From the NCBI GenBank assembly GCA_028673005.1, contig CM054115.1, positions 190,157,370-190,221,369 of the forward strand: a stretch of 64,000 nucleotides of DNA, in the 5' to 3' direction. The DNA comes from Tanypteryx hageni. Its lineage: Eukaryota > Arthropoda > Insecta > Odonata > Petaluridae. Positions within the stretch are counted from its first letter, which is position 1. Every line of letters starts with the position of its first letter. The position numbers were made by a program, and so were the translations under genes. Shown piece after piece: positions 23,955 to 36,101 of this stretch. The notes beneath the pieces are model-generated. The model ran no database searches and was not told where the DNA came from. It was given only the letters and a program-made list of their open reading frames with translations.

Positions 23955-24270
23955 TTATACATATAGGGTGAGGAGGGGGGGGAGAGGGAGGGGGATAGGG
24001 AGGGGAGAGGGGGAGGGGGGGGGAGAAGGAGGAGGTAGAGGGAAGGGTAGAGGGAGGGGGAGAGGGAGAGTGGAAGAGAGGGAGGGATTGATTGATATGG
24101 TCTTTATTTGGGGCGAGATTGAGACTAAGAAGTCCCATCTTCCACCTAACCTAAAGAGGGAGGGAGAGGGTGGAAGAGGGAGGTAGGGAGAGGGAGGGAG
24201 GGGAAGGGAGGGAGGGGAAGGGAGGGAGGGAAAGGGAGGGAGGGAAAGGGAGGGAGGGGAAGGGAGGGAG
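23955..24270 (+). repeat. Purine-rich GGGA/GGAG low-complexity tract
   Basis: Long runs of GGGAGGGA and GGGGAGAGGGAGG on the + strand, interrupted at about 24085-24150 by unique sequence. Potential G-quadruplex-forming DNA. Open frames on both strands here are artefacts of composition. Confidence 0.95.
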
Positions 24271-24395
24271 AGAGAAAGTATCTTAATTAATAACTTGACT
24301 ATTTGGGCCTTCACTGGACGATATTCCATCTTAAATAATACAACAAAAATATCTTGTACAATACCACAAATATAATTTACAAAACTCATGACTCA

Positions 24396-24423
24396 GGTTT
24401 TGATGCTTAGCATCATCATCAGA
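24396..24423 (-). ncRNA. Degenerate hammerhead-like core
   Basis: Read on the minus strand: CTGATGA, a perfect stem (TGATGC-TAA-GCATCA) overlapping it, then AAAACC where hammerheads have GAAAC. The spacing resembles the minimal hammerheads carried by Penelope-like elements. The substituted G suggests an inactive relic, or chance. Confidence 0.25.
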
Positions 24424-24484
24424 AATTGATGGAATAATATGATCCGAAGATCCTATGCAGACAGGCATAAGCTGTAAAGGTGGG

Positions 24485-24610
24485 AATAATTTTGAAACGA
24501 GAAAAAGTGTTCTGCTACGATAGTTCAGAGGTAGAATATCCGCCCAGCAAGTGGAAGACCGGGGTTCGATTCCCGGTCATAGCAGACTTTTATCTCGTTT
24601 CAAAATTATT
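24485..24610 (+). repeat. Long hairpin enclosing a tRNA-like sequence
   Basis: The 17-bp arms AATAATTTTGAAACGAG (24485-24501) and CTCGTTTCAAAATTATT (24594-24610) are perfect inverted repeats. They are followed inward by AAAAGT/ACTTTT and by the tRNA acceptor stem itself, giving about 30 paired bases in all. On the right, the outer flank carries CATCATCATCAGG. Confidence 0.85.
24513..24585 (+). tRNA. tRNA-like sequence, glycine-type body, probably decayed
   Basis: 73 nt. The acceptor is TGCTACG/CATAGCA with one mismatch. The D arm GTTCAGAGGTAGAAT matches animal tRNA-Gly A-box sequence, and the T arm ACCGGGGTTCGATTCCCGGT contains the B box GGTTCGATTCC. The anticodon stem would be TCCGC/GTGGA with loop CCAGCAA, which reads AGC but lacks U33. 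The T stem needs an 8-nt loop. These defects and the T1-A72 pair argue for a pseudogene or a SINE-like relic rather than a working tRNA. Confidence 0.5.
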
Positions 24611-25049
24611 TCCATCATCATCAGGTTTTAATGGTAATTTAATAGTTTATTATTACTCTAGCGATTATATAATGCTTTTACATATCAGATATTGCAAGTT
24701 GAATATGAGAGTCAGAGGTGTCCTAGTGAAATTTAATGCTTATGTCAGATTCTAGACTTCATTTTTTTTTCTTGTGAGTAAGCTATATCTTCATTTTGTA
24801 AAAGTGAAATTTTGAAAAAATGTGCAGTTTATATGCAAGTAAATATGGCATTTCCATAAGCTTTACGTGTTCGTACTGACCTTTTTTATCGATTGTTGGT
24901 AAAAAGTCTCTTTTCTTGTTGTGATATTTAAGTTTGTAAAATTTTTATTTAGCATTTATTTGATTTCTGTTTTAATAACAATTCATTATATTTTTAAAAG
25001 TTCAGGATTTAAAGTTTTTTGCTAAAAGAAATAATTGAAATCTTTCCAG

Positions 25050-25149
25050 GTTAGAGGATGAATTATTGTCTAACAAAGATCCAGATAAGGTAGAAAAACT
25101 GAGGGAGGAACTAAAGCATCACCAAGAAATATTGGAAGCTGAAAAAAAG
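25050..25149 (+). CDS. Phldb: LL5/PHLDB-family gene, exon 5 (codons 473-506)
   Basis: The acceptor is TTTCCAG|G and the donor AAAAAG|GTTTTC. The first base completes Arg from exon 4. It reads LEDELLSNKDPDKVEKLREE then LKHHQEILEAEKK, coiled coil throughout, and leaves in phase 0 after 100 nt. The EAEKK end joins exon 6's TYEDMEFHQLERE to form the most LL5-like block in the window. Confidence 0.88.
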
Positions 25150-25929
25150 GTTTTCTTTATCATTTCTATTTTTTAGTTTCATATTATTTCATACTTATGC
25201 GATATTTATTTTTTTCTCTTTATGCAGCAGGGAAAAATGGATTAGTAGTAAATATTTAAATTTGTTAGAATGATTCATACAATTTGATCATAATATTTAT
25301 ACTATATTACATACTATGACATGTAGTGGGATGATTTGATAATTGTATTTTTATATACCATAAAGCAGTGTTCTTCAGACTTTTTCGCTCGCGTACCCCC
25401 TAAAAGAATTATGAAGACCTATGTACCCCCTCACACCTTTTTAAGTTAACATCCAATATTTTTCATCATAAGTTTAAATAGTTGCATAGGATATAATTTT
25501 TGGCATATTATAAATATTGATATTTTTAAATGAAACTCTTACATAACTCTTTTAAATGTATCCATTGGAATCTAATTACCATAGCATTTGACATGCACCA
25601 TCATCCATTTAAGAAGTACAAGAACAATCTCTTTAACAGTCGGAAATTTTACAAGTTCTTTTTTCTCCTAGAACTTGTATTTCCATTCCTCTTTCCCCAA
25701 AAATTTTTATCCTAAAGTAATATATTCCATGCTTGAAAGTGTTTTACTGATCATACATCTCTGCAAAACGTACTTAAATTGAAAATTTTTATTATTTTTA
25801 TTTTATGTGACCATAAGGCTCTAATTTTGAAGTTTTCTTTCGGTTTGAGTTATCATTACAATTATTATTAGTACACAATTGAGAAAAACAATATAAATAT
25901 ATTACAAATTTTATTAAACAATTATTAAT

Positions 25930-27915
25930 CATACAAAGTAAAATTTTATTGGCAATGTATTTCTTAATGAGATGGATGGGGCTGTTTTTTTCAATTAGTT
26001 CATGTATCCGTGGATGAATATTACTTATTGCTAGAATTAGACAGGGTTCAGCATCAATTCTGTATCTATTTTTCGTTTTTATTGATGAAAGTGCTGAGAA
26101 ACCTTGTTCACATAAATGGGAATGGAAGGAGTTTTGTTACAGAAATGTCAGCCAATTCTTTGAACTCCTTCCAGGTTATATGCCAAAAGTCACATAGTGA
26201 TCTACAATTAAAAATTATTTTTAATGACCTGTCAGCTGACAACTCGATTAGGTCCTTCAATTTTGTTGAAAGCAAAGAATTGGAAACAACCTGATTTGCA
26301 AAAGGGTTTGTTACCCAGCCATCAAAGCCATTCCCTTTCTCAATTTCTGGAAAGTATACCATAAAGGCTTGACCAAGATTTATCAAATGACTGTTAATTA
26401 TACCTGATGCTCTTTCACTTAGAGGCACCTTGTTTAACCCAATATACACAGAAAGGATGGGAAAATCGAAATATTGTTAATTTCCTTACAAATTTGCCAA
26501 TACAATATTTTTTAATAAAACACTTTTATCTTATCACGTGCCTTAAATATATTTTTGTCAAAACCTTGGAGCTGTAGATTTAGCTAATTCAATTTATGGA
26601 AAATGTCCGCCATATAACCTAATTGGCAAATCCAGTCCTCATTTTCAAACCAATCAGCCAAATCAGACTTACTTTCTGTCAGAAAAAGTCTGACTTCATT
26701 TTTCAATTCAAATAAACGTGTTAATACGCATCCCCGTAACAACCATCTCACTTCTGAATGCAACAATAGCTGCTGGGTATGAGTTGATCCCATTTCCTCA
26801 CACATCACTTTAAAAAGACGCGAGTTTAACGCCCTAGACTTAATAAAATTTACAATTTTAATGGCAACATCCAATGCCCCGTGCAAATTAGGACTCAACT
26901 TTTTTGCAACCAAAGCTTGCTTATGAATGAAACAGTGTTCCCAAATTAATTTAGTGTTTAAAGCGCTGATACGAGCAATAAGGCTGCTCTTGTGTCCAAT
27001 CTTTGCAGCGGCCTCATCCGTAGAGATACATATGCACCATTCCCAAAGTAAGCCTGAGTCAACTCGAATAAAAGTATCTAAAGTTTTGAAAATCTCTTCA
27101 CCAGTTGCATTCCTAGGCAAGTCTTTGCATTCCATAATCTCATCAGTAACGCCGTTTTCTTCGCTGTAACAGCAGACATAAATTATTACCTGGGAATGAT
27201 TGGCAACATCTGTGGTTTCATCTATCTGTAAGGCATATCTTTTATCAACCGCAATTTCTGTCACAATCTGCTGGAGAACGTCTTCTGCCATTTCATGTAC
27301 TCTATGAAGTACAGTGGTGTCTGAATAGGGAATCAATTTAATAGCAGTAATGGACTTGTCATCTAACATCTTTTTAGCTATCAACAGTGCACCAGGTATA
27401 ATAACATTTTTTACAGTCGTGTATGATTTCCTAACTTTCGCAGTGAACAGTGCTAATTTTTATGAGGTTTCCAAAGCCAACTTTGATGACTGCCTGAAAA
27501 TGTGAAGCTTATTTACATTTTGACTAATATCCTCAGCCTTCCTCATAAAATAATTAACAGTTTTATTTTTAGAGCCTGGATGTTTTGTAAATAAATGTTG
27601 TTGCAAGAGAGATGGTTTCATACTATTGTTTGACAATGTTTGGTGACAAAGAACACACAGTGGTAAAGGAGGATCACTGTTATTGAAAACAAATCCATAT
27701 TTTATGTAGGATTGGTCGTAGTATCAGTGTTTTTCTTTAAACTCAACTTTGGTAGTCCTTGGAACTTTATTTGTTTGAAAAATCTTCACTATATTTGAAT
27801 CACAGCTTGAGTCTGTTTCCTGAGAAACTGCAACTGCCACCTTATGGCTTCCAAAGAGATTCTCATCTCTGTTTTCTTCAACATCCCGATTCCTCTTGAT
27901 TAGAAATTTATCCAT
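25930..27915 (-). pseudogene. hAT transposase (ZBED5-like), broken
   Basis: It starts MDKFLIKRNRDVEENRDENL. A stop/frameshift near 27725 precedes the BED finger (LCVLCHQTL...LLQQHLFTKH, at about 27590-27670). Next come ALQIDETTDVANHSQVIIYV with the first catalytic Asp, CISTDEAAAKIGHKS (the usual TDGAAA, altered), WEHCFIHKQALVAKKL and LLLHSEVRWLLRGCVLTRLF. The C-terminal dimerisation part (LIELSADRSLKIIF, then after a frameshift CEQGFSALSSIKTKNRYRID) ends near 25930. Breaks near 26110, 26450-26580, 27385-27480 and 27720 make it inactive. The C-terminal limit is approximate. Confidence 0.87.
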
Positions 27916-30212
27916 GGGCTGACGAGTTTTCAAAAATTTAAATCGTATACAACGCCGATTCCTTCTGACCAGAAAGCAACAACTGCAATTCGAAACTGAA
28001 AGCAAATTTGTATGAAATACACCTAATTAAAAAATTATACCAAAAAGTGAATTTTTACTATCCAAGTTTTAATAATATTAAAATACTATTGAATTCTTCA
28101 GATGAGGTAAAAATTGCATCAAACAAATTTCTACATTGTAACTAACCGAAAAAGAATTTTTATTTTATGTAGTTCAGTAACAACGTATATTTTATTAGTG
28201 AATAATTTATTTTATATGTTCAAGAAATACATCCCAATATTTAGATTAAAATTTTCGAGGAATATTATAAAAACAACTGATAAATAAATCTTCTAAGATA
28301 GATTACTAAAAGCTGTCAAGTCAAAATTAAAACGAAGGAGATCTAATATAATTATTTATTCGTTTTTATGATAAGTTATAAAAACAATGTAATAAATCAA
28401 TATGCCGTTTCTCATTACTTAATTTGTAAAAATGCAATGTAAAGTGTAGATAAAATTATAAGTTATCAGGTGAGGAGTATGATAAAAGACATGGTATTCC
28501 TTCGTTAAATGTGTGTTTGTGTATCGAACTCTGGTGTTCGGTTTTTGGGAATGATTAAATCAGAATCATATATATTAAATCAGAAATGTCTCCATTAATT
28601 TCGTTAGGCATTATGATAAAATTTTTCCAATGGAGGAAAAAGTACTAGCAGTAGGTACTGCTAGAAACTAATCGGTCCAATAGCTAGCACATAATTATAT
28701 TTTTTGTTACTAGGAGGTAGAAAATATTAAATATTATATAAGATGAAATAAGATAATAACTTACTGTAATTAGAATAAATAATTCTTGATTTGATTAGAT
28801 AAAATATAATTTTAACTGCCTTTTTTTCAATAATGCCCTCCAAATCTGAAAAATTCACTTGAATTTTTATCTGCGGGTTTTATCCGGTGTATCTTGAAAA
28901 ATTTGGTAGTCCTGGAAAATATTCCTGTTACATTTAAAAGAATAAGCTTCACTAACATGTACCGCTTCGGCTGTTTGAAGATGCTTTTCTTTCAAGCTAA
29001 TGGCACCTCCTAATGATGAATATTGAGAATAGCTGAAAATAATTGCTACGATCACAGCCTCAGAGAAACTTATGAAAATAAGTATGCATACAGGTCTCGA
29101 GAAGATAAAGACACTTTTCACAGACAACTTCACACCAAGAAGCCTTCTGACATGCACAACCACTCCGATGAAAATCTTGCAGCAGAATAACGGAGAGAAT
29201 GTCTCTGTAGACACAACAGGTGGAGTTGATACCCATATGGTGAGGATGCCTTTAAGAGCGACAAATCACTCTGCAACAATGAATGGTAACTAATTTGTTT
29301 CGATCCTTCACCCAGTGCCATGCCCTTTTTGAGCTTAACCCTCGCCCATTACACTTGTGTTCTTTTCCCTCGTAATGCGAGCTCCTTAAATCATCTCCCC
29401 TTTGTTCCTTTTTTCTAAAACGAGGAAAATTTTCTCTTCCATTTCCTCTCCCTCAGTCAGGAAGATTTCTGGGAAGAAACTGACCACTTCAACTATCTCT
29501 TTTCACAATCCCTATTTATACTGCACCTAAAACACATGACGTTTATAATTTAACATTATAATCAAATCTGGCAAATCATGAAAAACTATACAACAATCCC
29601 TGATTTTACCGTGTAGTTTGTAAAGTATGGCGACTTTGAATGAAATATCAGCTTGCTTGCTTCTAACATTGACTTTGATACCAACTATGCGGGAAATTTT
29701 ATAAATTTCTATAATATAAAAGTCATAATAAGACAAACAATAATAATTTTTCATCCTAGGTATTGCAAAGAATACTTTCCTCGATTAAGTCAATAAAAAC
29801 TGCAGCATCCTATCATATTCATAATAATTGCTATAATTAATCAATCCATAATAAATATTTCCCTGAAATTTATATAACTCTGCCAATATAAGTTTCATAT
29901 CATTAGTATTAGTATTGGAAGTTGCTCATTATTGAGGTCACGAAAAAGAGAGGAGGAGGTGTTGAGAGACAGAGGGTGGGAAAAGTTCATAAGGGGACTG
30001 CGGGAAGAAGGGCCTTGGTCGTAATTCTTCCTTGCCTTTGGAATGTGGGAAGAGGAAGGGTGACAAGTTTCTAGTTGCGTGAACCCAGGGAAGGTACTTG
30101 AAGGGAGCTGACGAACCCATGTCAGCGGGTGGGCGAAGGAGAATATTTCGGTGGCAACTATTTTCCTGGCTGCACCTCTTACTTTCGAAAGGCAAAGATG
30201 CACGTTCTCAGG

Positions 30213-32700
30213 CTTATTTATTTATTTAAAACTTAGTGCTACAAGTTGGCGATCTGCCAGGTGGTAACATAAAGAAACCTCGTAGGTCTCTCACACTTCC
30301 AACAACGAGATCTAAAGACAAACAATAAGACAGCAATAAAAAGATCTATAGTAATGACATAACAAAAATATTACTCATAAGAAATATCACTGCAAACAAG
30401 AAAATTCAAAAGTTTCAAAAAGGAAGGAGAAATAATAAAAAAAATCACTAAAGAATCACAAAATCACAGAAAAATCATAAAACAGCTTTACATCTATTCC
30501 TAAAAACATTTTCACTCTTTGGGAAAGGCTCAAATAGTTCAGCAGGCAACTCATTCCAGTCAACAATAGTTCTGTTTAAATATGAATATTTTTTTATATT
30601 TGTTTTTTGTTTTCTACACTTAAATTTGTATTTGTGATCATTTTTCCCTTTAAAAGATGGTTCTTTCACCCTCTTGTGTAACTCACTCCATGCTGCCTCC
30701 ATATTTATTACATTAAAAAAACCACAGAGTCTACTCCGTTTCCTTCTCCTTTGCAAGCTTTCCCAGCCCAGTATTTCTAGCATCTCCGTCATGCTATCCG
30801 TTTTCCTGTGCCTACCCAATACATATCTGGCCGCCTTTCTTTGAACCTTATCCAGCTTCCTGATATGCCCTTCTTCATGCAGATCCCATACCAAGGAGGC
30901 ATATTCCAATATCGGCTGAACTAGAGATTTGTATGCTTTCTCCATTGTAGCTGGACTGCTTCCTTTTAGATTCCTCATAACCCAGTGCAGCATTTTGAAA
31001 GCTTTCCTTTTTATAAAATCGACATTTAATCTCCATCCTAGATCTTTTGATAAATAGACACCTAAATATTTACAATGATCACTTTTTGGTATAGGATTTC
31101 CCGAAAAATTATACTCCTTGTTTGACACTAATTTCCTATTAGTGAATGTCATGTACATACTTTTACTTATATTGATGCCCATTCCGTTGGTATTGGTCAA
31201 AACTGAAAGTTTGTCGATATCATTTTGGAGGGTATCACGGTCGCTTTCACTCTCGATCCGCCTATAAATTATGCAATCATCCGCAAAAAGTCTTATCTCG
31301 GAGTTCATTTTGTCTGGAAGATTGTTGACGTAAATTAAGAAGAGCAGCGGTCCTAAGACGCTACCTTGTGGAATCCCCGCTATGGCATTCGTCTCATCCG
31401 AATACCTGTTACCTATTTTCACTCTTTGAGTTCTTCCAGTAAGAAAATTCGCAACCCACTTCAGTACCTTTATGTCAATTGGTAATTGCTCCATCTTCAA
31501 CTGCAGGAGATCATGTGGCACTCTGTCAAATGCTGTCGAGAAATCGACGATTATAGCATCAACTTCTTTCCCTTCGTCTAATGAGTCAGCAATGTCTTGA
31601 CACAAACCCACTAATTGGGTTTCACAGGAATACCCTTTCCTGAACCCATGCTGAGTTTTAAATAGCCACTTATCCCTTACCCACCAATCCCGTATGTAGT
31701 CTGATATTACCTTCTCCATTAGTTTACAAACCACATAAGTTAAGCTAACCGGCCTATAGTTCTTTACTACCGTCTTTTCACCTTTCTTAAAAATGGGCAT
31801 AATATGTGCCATTTTCCAGTCTTTAGGTAAGGCATGATTATTCATCGTTACATTGAATAGGTGAGTTATGTAGGGAGACATGGCAGTAGCACCCAGTTTC
31901 AGTATGTCAGTCGCAATAAAATCCGGTCCCACTGACTTATTTGCCCTCAACTTCCTAGCATTTTCGCATATCTTCCAGTTTAAGGCGTCATTTATCAGCT
32001 CTCGAGTTTTTAAGTTATCCCGACTATTTTCTTGTTTCTTATATACGCTTGTAAACCATTCATTAAGAGCATTAGCTTTACTGTAATCGTCGATCTTTAA
32101 CTGACGCTATATCCATCCTGTTATCTTTCCTTCTCCTAATAAATTTATAAAATTTGTTTCCGTTACCCTTAGATATGACATTAACAAGAAATTTTTCCTT
32201 CGCCTTCTTTTTTCCATATTTAAATCGCGAACCATTTTCTTATAACTCTGAAACAACGCCCTACTCGAATTTCTTGTTCCGTGTGCTCTCCTAACTTTTT
32301 TCTTTAGTTTCCTGATTGTATGATTGTAATATTCAGGATCCATATTTTCTTTAAGAGTCTTACGTGGGACAAAAGTATTTAGCCCTTCAAACACTATCTC
32401 TTTAAACTCCTTCCATATTTCTTCCACGTTTTGTCCCCTACTCGCCCATTCTGGAAACTTGTCTTTTAAAAATCCTTGGAACCCTTCTCCGTCGCCTCGC
32501 TTGTAAAGCCAGACCGTCTTTATTTTTTCCGAATTTATTCGGCGTGGGCTGTCCCATTCTAGTTTTACACACACAGCTGCGTGGTCACTTATTCCTAGGC
32601 ATACATCATCGCTAATAAAAGAATTGAGTGGCCTCACTAGAAATACATCAAGAATGTTTTCCCCTCGAGTGGAAAGAGTACACCTGGAAGTTAAGGATCT
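30213..32700 (-). mobile_element. 5'-truncated CR1/jockey-like LINE
   Basis: On the minus strand: the end of an AP-endonuclease domain, a reverse transcriptase, a ~260-bp 3' UTR, and an AAAT-repeat tail at 30213-30231. The 5' end stops inside the endonuclease, just after the right-end sequence of the surrounding hAT. One main frameshift separates the two coding halves, so the copy looks relatively recent. No TSD was established. Confidence 0.85.
30475..32695 (-). pseudogene. LINE ORF2: endonuclease end plus reverse transcriptase
   Basis: From about 32695 it reads CTLSTRGENILDVFLVRPLN and CLGISDHAAVCVKLEWDS, the last AP-endonuclease motifs with the catalytic SDH. A stop/frameshift near 32105 divides this from the 30475-32100 frame. 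That frame runs KSVGPDFIATDILKLGA, MPIFKKGEKTVVKNYRPVSL, TQHGFRKGYSCETQL, IIVDFSTAFDRVPHDLL, GIPQGSVLGPLLFLIYVNNL and IRLFADDCIIY (the FADD catalytic box), then a thumb and a CR1-type C-terminus (NRTIVDWNELPAEL). The reverse transcriptase half is intact for 491 codons from its first Met. Loss of the 5' half and the frameshift make autonomous activity unlikely. Confidence 0.92.
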
Positions 32701-33239
32701 GGAAATTGATTCCCTTAAAATTATCCATGCTCGCGTACCACTTAGATGGTCTCCGTGTACCCCCAGGGGTACGCATACTCCAGTTTAAAGACCGCTGCCA
32801 TAAAGACCCACGTACAAGATACACTTTTTCCAAATTTTCTAAGCTAAAAAGTAGGGTGTGTTTTATACACAGGTACATAATATTTCATGTTTTTCTCTCT
32901 ACGAATTGTTCAATGAAAAATAAACAGCTGCAAACTAATATTTATTAACCATCAAAGTGTTTTAATTAAAATAAAACTTTTTAATATGAAAAAAGATTGC
33001 ACTTTTACAAACAGTAATTGTAAGTACATGATATTTCGGCTCATTAGCCACTTATACTCATACATGGATACTAAACATTTTTCGTTCTTTTTGTATGGAG
33101 ACTTCAATTAAAATGAAATACCTGATAACTAAAATTAAAAAATCAAGCGTCTGCTCATTGAAAAAAATCTTCAATCAAGAAAACAAATCAAACTTTTTAA
33201 ACAATTTCCCTAAAATCCTAGAAATTCGCCATCATCGGA

Positions 33240-33470
33240 GTCGTCATTGGTAATATGATACTTGTCGTGAACTTCATTTGTTCAGCTTCAGATTCGTCTG
33301 ATTCTAATTTTGCAGTCGTCGTACCATTGTTGTCATCATTTTCCTATAATATGTCGTCTTCATTTCCATCTAAAGCATTACTTATGCAACATTTTTTGAA
33401 TCCCTTAATTATCATTTCTGAGGGGAGGTCATTCCATGTTTCCATGATCCACTGACAGATTGTTTTTATA
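33240..33470 (-). pseudogene. Pogo-like transposase C-terminus
   Basis: On the minus strand: IKTICQWIMETWNDLPSEMI then IKGFKKCCISNALDGNEDDI, a stop, and ESDESEAEQMKFTT. This is the familiar ending of pogo/Tigger-like (CENP-B-related) transposases, in which W-(x)-IP-EMI--GFKKC-I-NALDG-EDD is conserved. It is the remnant of the gene of the 25358-35664 element. The mariner fragment interrupts it immediately upstream. Confidence 0.7.
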
Positions 33471-33474
33471 TCTA

Positions 33475-34130
33475 CGAGGTGCTACCCAAAAGTTCCGGGA
33501 ATTTGTCCATAAAAAAAATTACTTACTCTTAAGTCCTAATTTCCACCGTCTCCTTCAAAGTAGTCCCCTTGGGCTTTCATACAGTGTTCCCAGCGTTTTT
33601 TCCATGATCCAAAGCATCCTTGGAGGTCTGCAGGTGTTAAGCACCTCTTGCGATTCTGCCCGGATCTCCTCAATCATGTCAAAATGCCACCCTTTCAACC
33701 GGAGTTTCATTTTGGGGAACAGGAAAAAGTCGCAGGGGGCGAGGTCAGGAGAGTAGGGGGGTGGGGGATGACTGTCATGTTTTTGGAAGCCAGGAACTGC
33801 CTAATAACAAGTGATGTGTGGGTGGGGGCATTGTCATGGTGGAGCACCCAGTCATTGTTGCGCCACTTGTCTGGGTGTTTGCGTCAGACGTTATCCCTTA
33901 GCCGCTTCAGAACATCGATCCTGTCAATGTCAAAAAAAATGATCAGCATGGACTTGACATTGCTGCAAACTTGATGCGCTTTTTTCGGCCGCGATGAATT
34001 TGGCGACTTCCACTGTGTCTCAGGGTCATAACCATAAACCCAAGATTCATCACCAGTTATGACCTTGGAGCAAATTTTGCAGCAATGCGTCTCATGTTCA
34101 AATCAGTTAGTCAGAAATCTGCATATTTAA
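33475..34130 (-). pseudogene. Mariner transposase fragment
   Basis: Left terminus TA-CGAGGTGCTACCCAAAAG. Read on the minus strand: VITGDESWVYGYDPETQWKS (first Asp), SSRPKK, a short internal deletion, VLKRLR, WVLHHDNAPTHTSLVIRQFL (second Asp), PHPPYSPDLAPCDFFLFPKM (third Asp, D34D spacing) and KLRLKGWHFDMIEEIRAES. These are all classic mariner motifs. Frames are broken, the N-terminal helix-turn-helix part and the right TIR are missing. It is an inactive remnant inserted in the pogo-like C-terminus. Confidence 0.88.
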
Positions 34131-36101
34131 CTGAGCGGTCACACATAGTTCGGAGATTGATTTATCTTGCAATTACCTATGACTCGTCTGTGAAAATGAG
34201 GTTCACGTAATAACCAAGTGAAACGAAATTTTGATGGCTGCAGCAACAATTTAACTCAATGAATTATAAAAAAGATATACCGCATTACAATCTTGTGCAT
34301 TCCGTCAGCTAAATCGACTTTTTACGTCGGTGTTCAATGTGGAATATACCGTGAATGCTACCAAGTAGCAAGTAATGGAAGAAGAAACTGCAAAAGTGTT
34401 TTTTTACTTTTTTAAAATGTGTATATCTCGACTGTTTTTGAGAGTTGTGCATTGTCACTTTCGCTATTTCTGTTATGTAGCAAATACTATCGAACTGGGG
34501 AATTTGATAAAACCTATGAAATCGTCGATTTGAAATTCGTAAATACACTTAACTTCTACTATTAGAACTAATTACGCAGCGAGTTTGCTTCAGCCCTCCT
34601 CCAACATCCCCTAACTTGGACAAAGAAACAATTCCATGGGCCTGCTTACGCTATCATCTCGATGAAATAATGACTGTTAAACAACAATGGGGAATAATAC
34701 ATACAAACGATCGCCCAAGACATGGAATAATCTCTGAAACTCCGGTCGATATGCAAAAATACATTGTATTTTATGCAATAATAAACCCTGACATAACATT
34801 CAAGTAGATATGAAGTTAAAATTCAGTCTGCCGCGAAAGCGCCACTGCTCAAATTGGTGGAATACTTTTGGAAATTAGTGTACATAGTACATCTCTTGAA
34901 TACTATTCATATGTTCTCGAGCAGTCGGTGTAGTCCTTCAGAATAAACATTTTTCTTTGTGGCAAAAAATAAGCACATCCAAGTCATTAAAATGAAGTAT
35001 AATTTTTCATATTATTTGTTAGTGATGTTATACTAAAATTTAGTATGTATTCAGTAAATTTGGTATTATTTAGTTACTAAGTAATAAATGGGTTCATTAA
35101 TGCATTTATAAATAGTTTCTGTTTACATTGTATGAAATGTATTATTGCAACATTAATTGTAACATTTTGTTCAAATAAAACGTATTACATGAAACGTATT
35201 TATTAATGGGTTCCGCACTGATTTTTCACATTGAGAAGGATTCCTTGGGTATCTCAAGTTTGAAGATCAATGAACTAAACCAACGAAGGAGCTCTTGAGG
35301 AGTCCCCTTAAGGGATAGAACTTGTTGAAAGTGTCACAGACGATCACAGAAATTTTTACCGAGTTTTTTATTTCAATTGGGTTGGAGTCACAAAAATCTG
35401 CTACATTTTATCTTCTACATTGCTTTCCAAAGTGTTTTACTATATCCTGCAATAAGTAGTTTCGACATAGGTAAATCTAATAATACAAATACTTCAGTAA
35501 TTTCACTTTTCAGATCATACTTAGCAGAAAGTATATTTGACGGAAATCATCTAATAGAATGGATATGAATCTTTTATTGTGACTTATTGTTTATTCCTAG
35601 AATTTTAAGAGAAAACCTTCTTGCATCCTATACATGGGTGCGTCCTGTACGTGGGTCTTTACAGTATTAACTCCAGATTAAGATAATGAACTATTTTAAT
35701 TTATTTAATTTGAAATTGGATAATGGAAATGAGATTTGAATATCTGTATTAGATGATTTAGTATTAATTTTGTTAGCCATCCTCAAAGCATATGTCTGGT
35801 TTGAGTGAAATACAAAATTACATTCCAATGTTTGTGTTATTGTTCATTCTATATTCCTCAAGTTAATTCAATAACTTTTAATGTTTGATTACATCAAAAG
35901 TATTCATTTTGAAGTTGCAATTATGGTAACCATTGGTAGACATTTCAAGTATTAATCTTTATTTCCACTTGTTTTTATTTTGAGTATCATTTATTATTTC
36001 TTGCATTTGATTTTGAAGGAATGTGAAATTATCTCTTCATATTAATAAAGGAGATCTAGTTTTAAAATGCAATAATTGTTAAATTGTTCATTTATTCGTA
36101 G

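Larger units (their letters stand above)
25366..32797 (-). mobile_element. hAT element with nested LINE, 8-bp TSD
   Basis: The left end is CAGTGTTCTTCAGAC with CGCGTACCCCC 20 bases in. The right end inverted is CAGCGGTCTTTAAACTGG with GCGTACCCC. The 8-bp TSD CCATAAAG is perfect (25358-25365, 32798-32805). The transposase is on the minus strand (about 27915 to 25930). The 2.2 kb at 28006-30212 upstream of it holds no gene I recognise. A CR1/jockey-like LINE (about 30213-32700) is inserted near the right end. Confidence 0.9.
25358..35664. mobile_element. Pogo-like element split by hAT and mariner insertions
   Basis: The left terminus CCATAAAG (25358-25365) continues, after a hAT insertion, as ACCCACGTACAAGATACAC (32806 on). 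The right terminus inverted is CTGTAAAGACCCACGTACAG. TA flanks both (25356-25357, 35665-35666). Removing the hAT leaves about 2.87 kb, which carries a pogo-type C-terminal remnant (33240-33470, minus) and a mariner fragment (33475-34130). The stretch 34131-35664 is otherwise featureless apart from a block shared with 22550-22640. The split TIR reading is direct; the pogo call rests on the remnant. Confidence 0.7.

Noticed and set aside
23932..24389. Gly/Arg-rich and Ser/Pro-rich frames
   Set aside because: Purine tract composition artefact.
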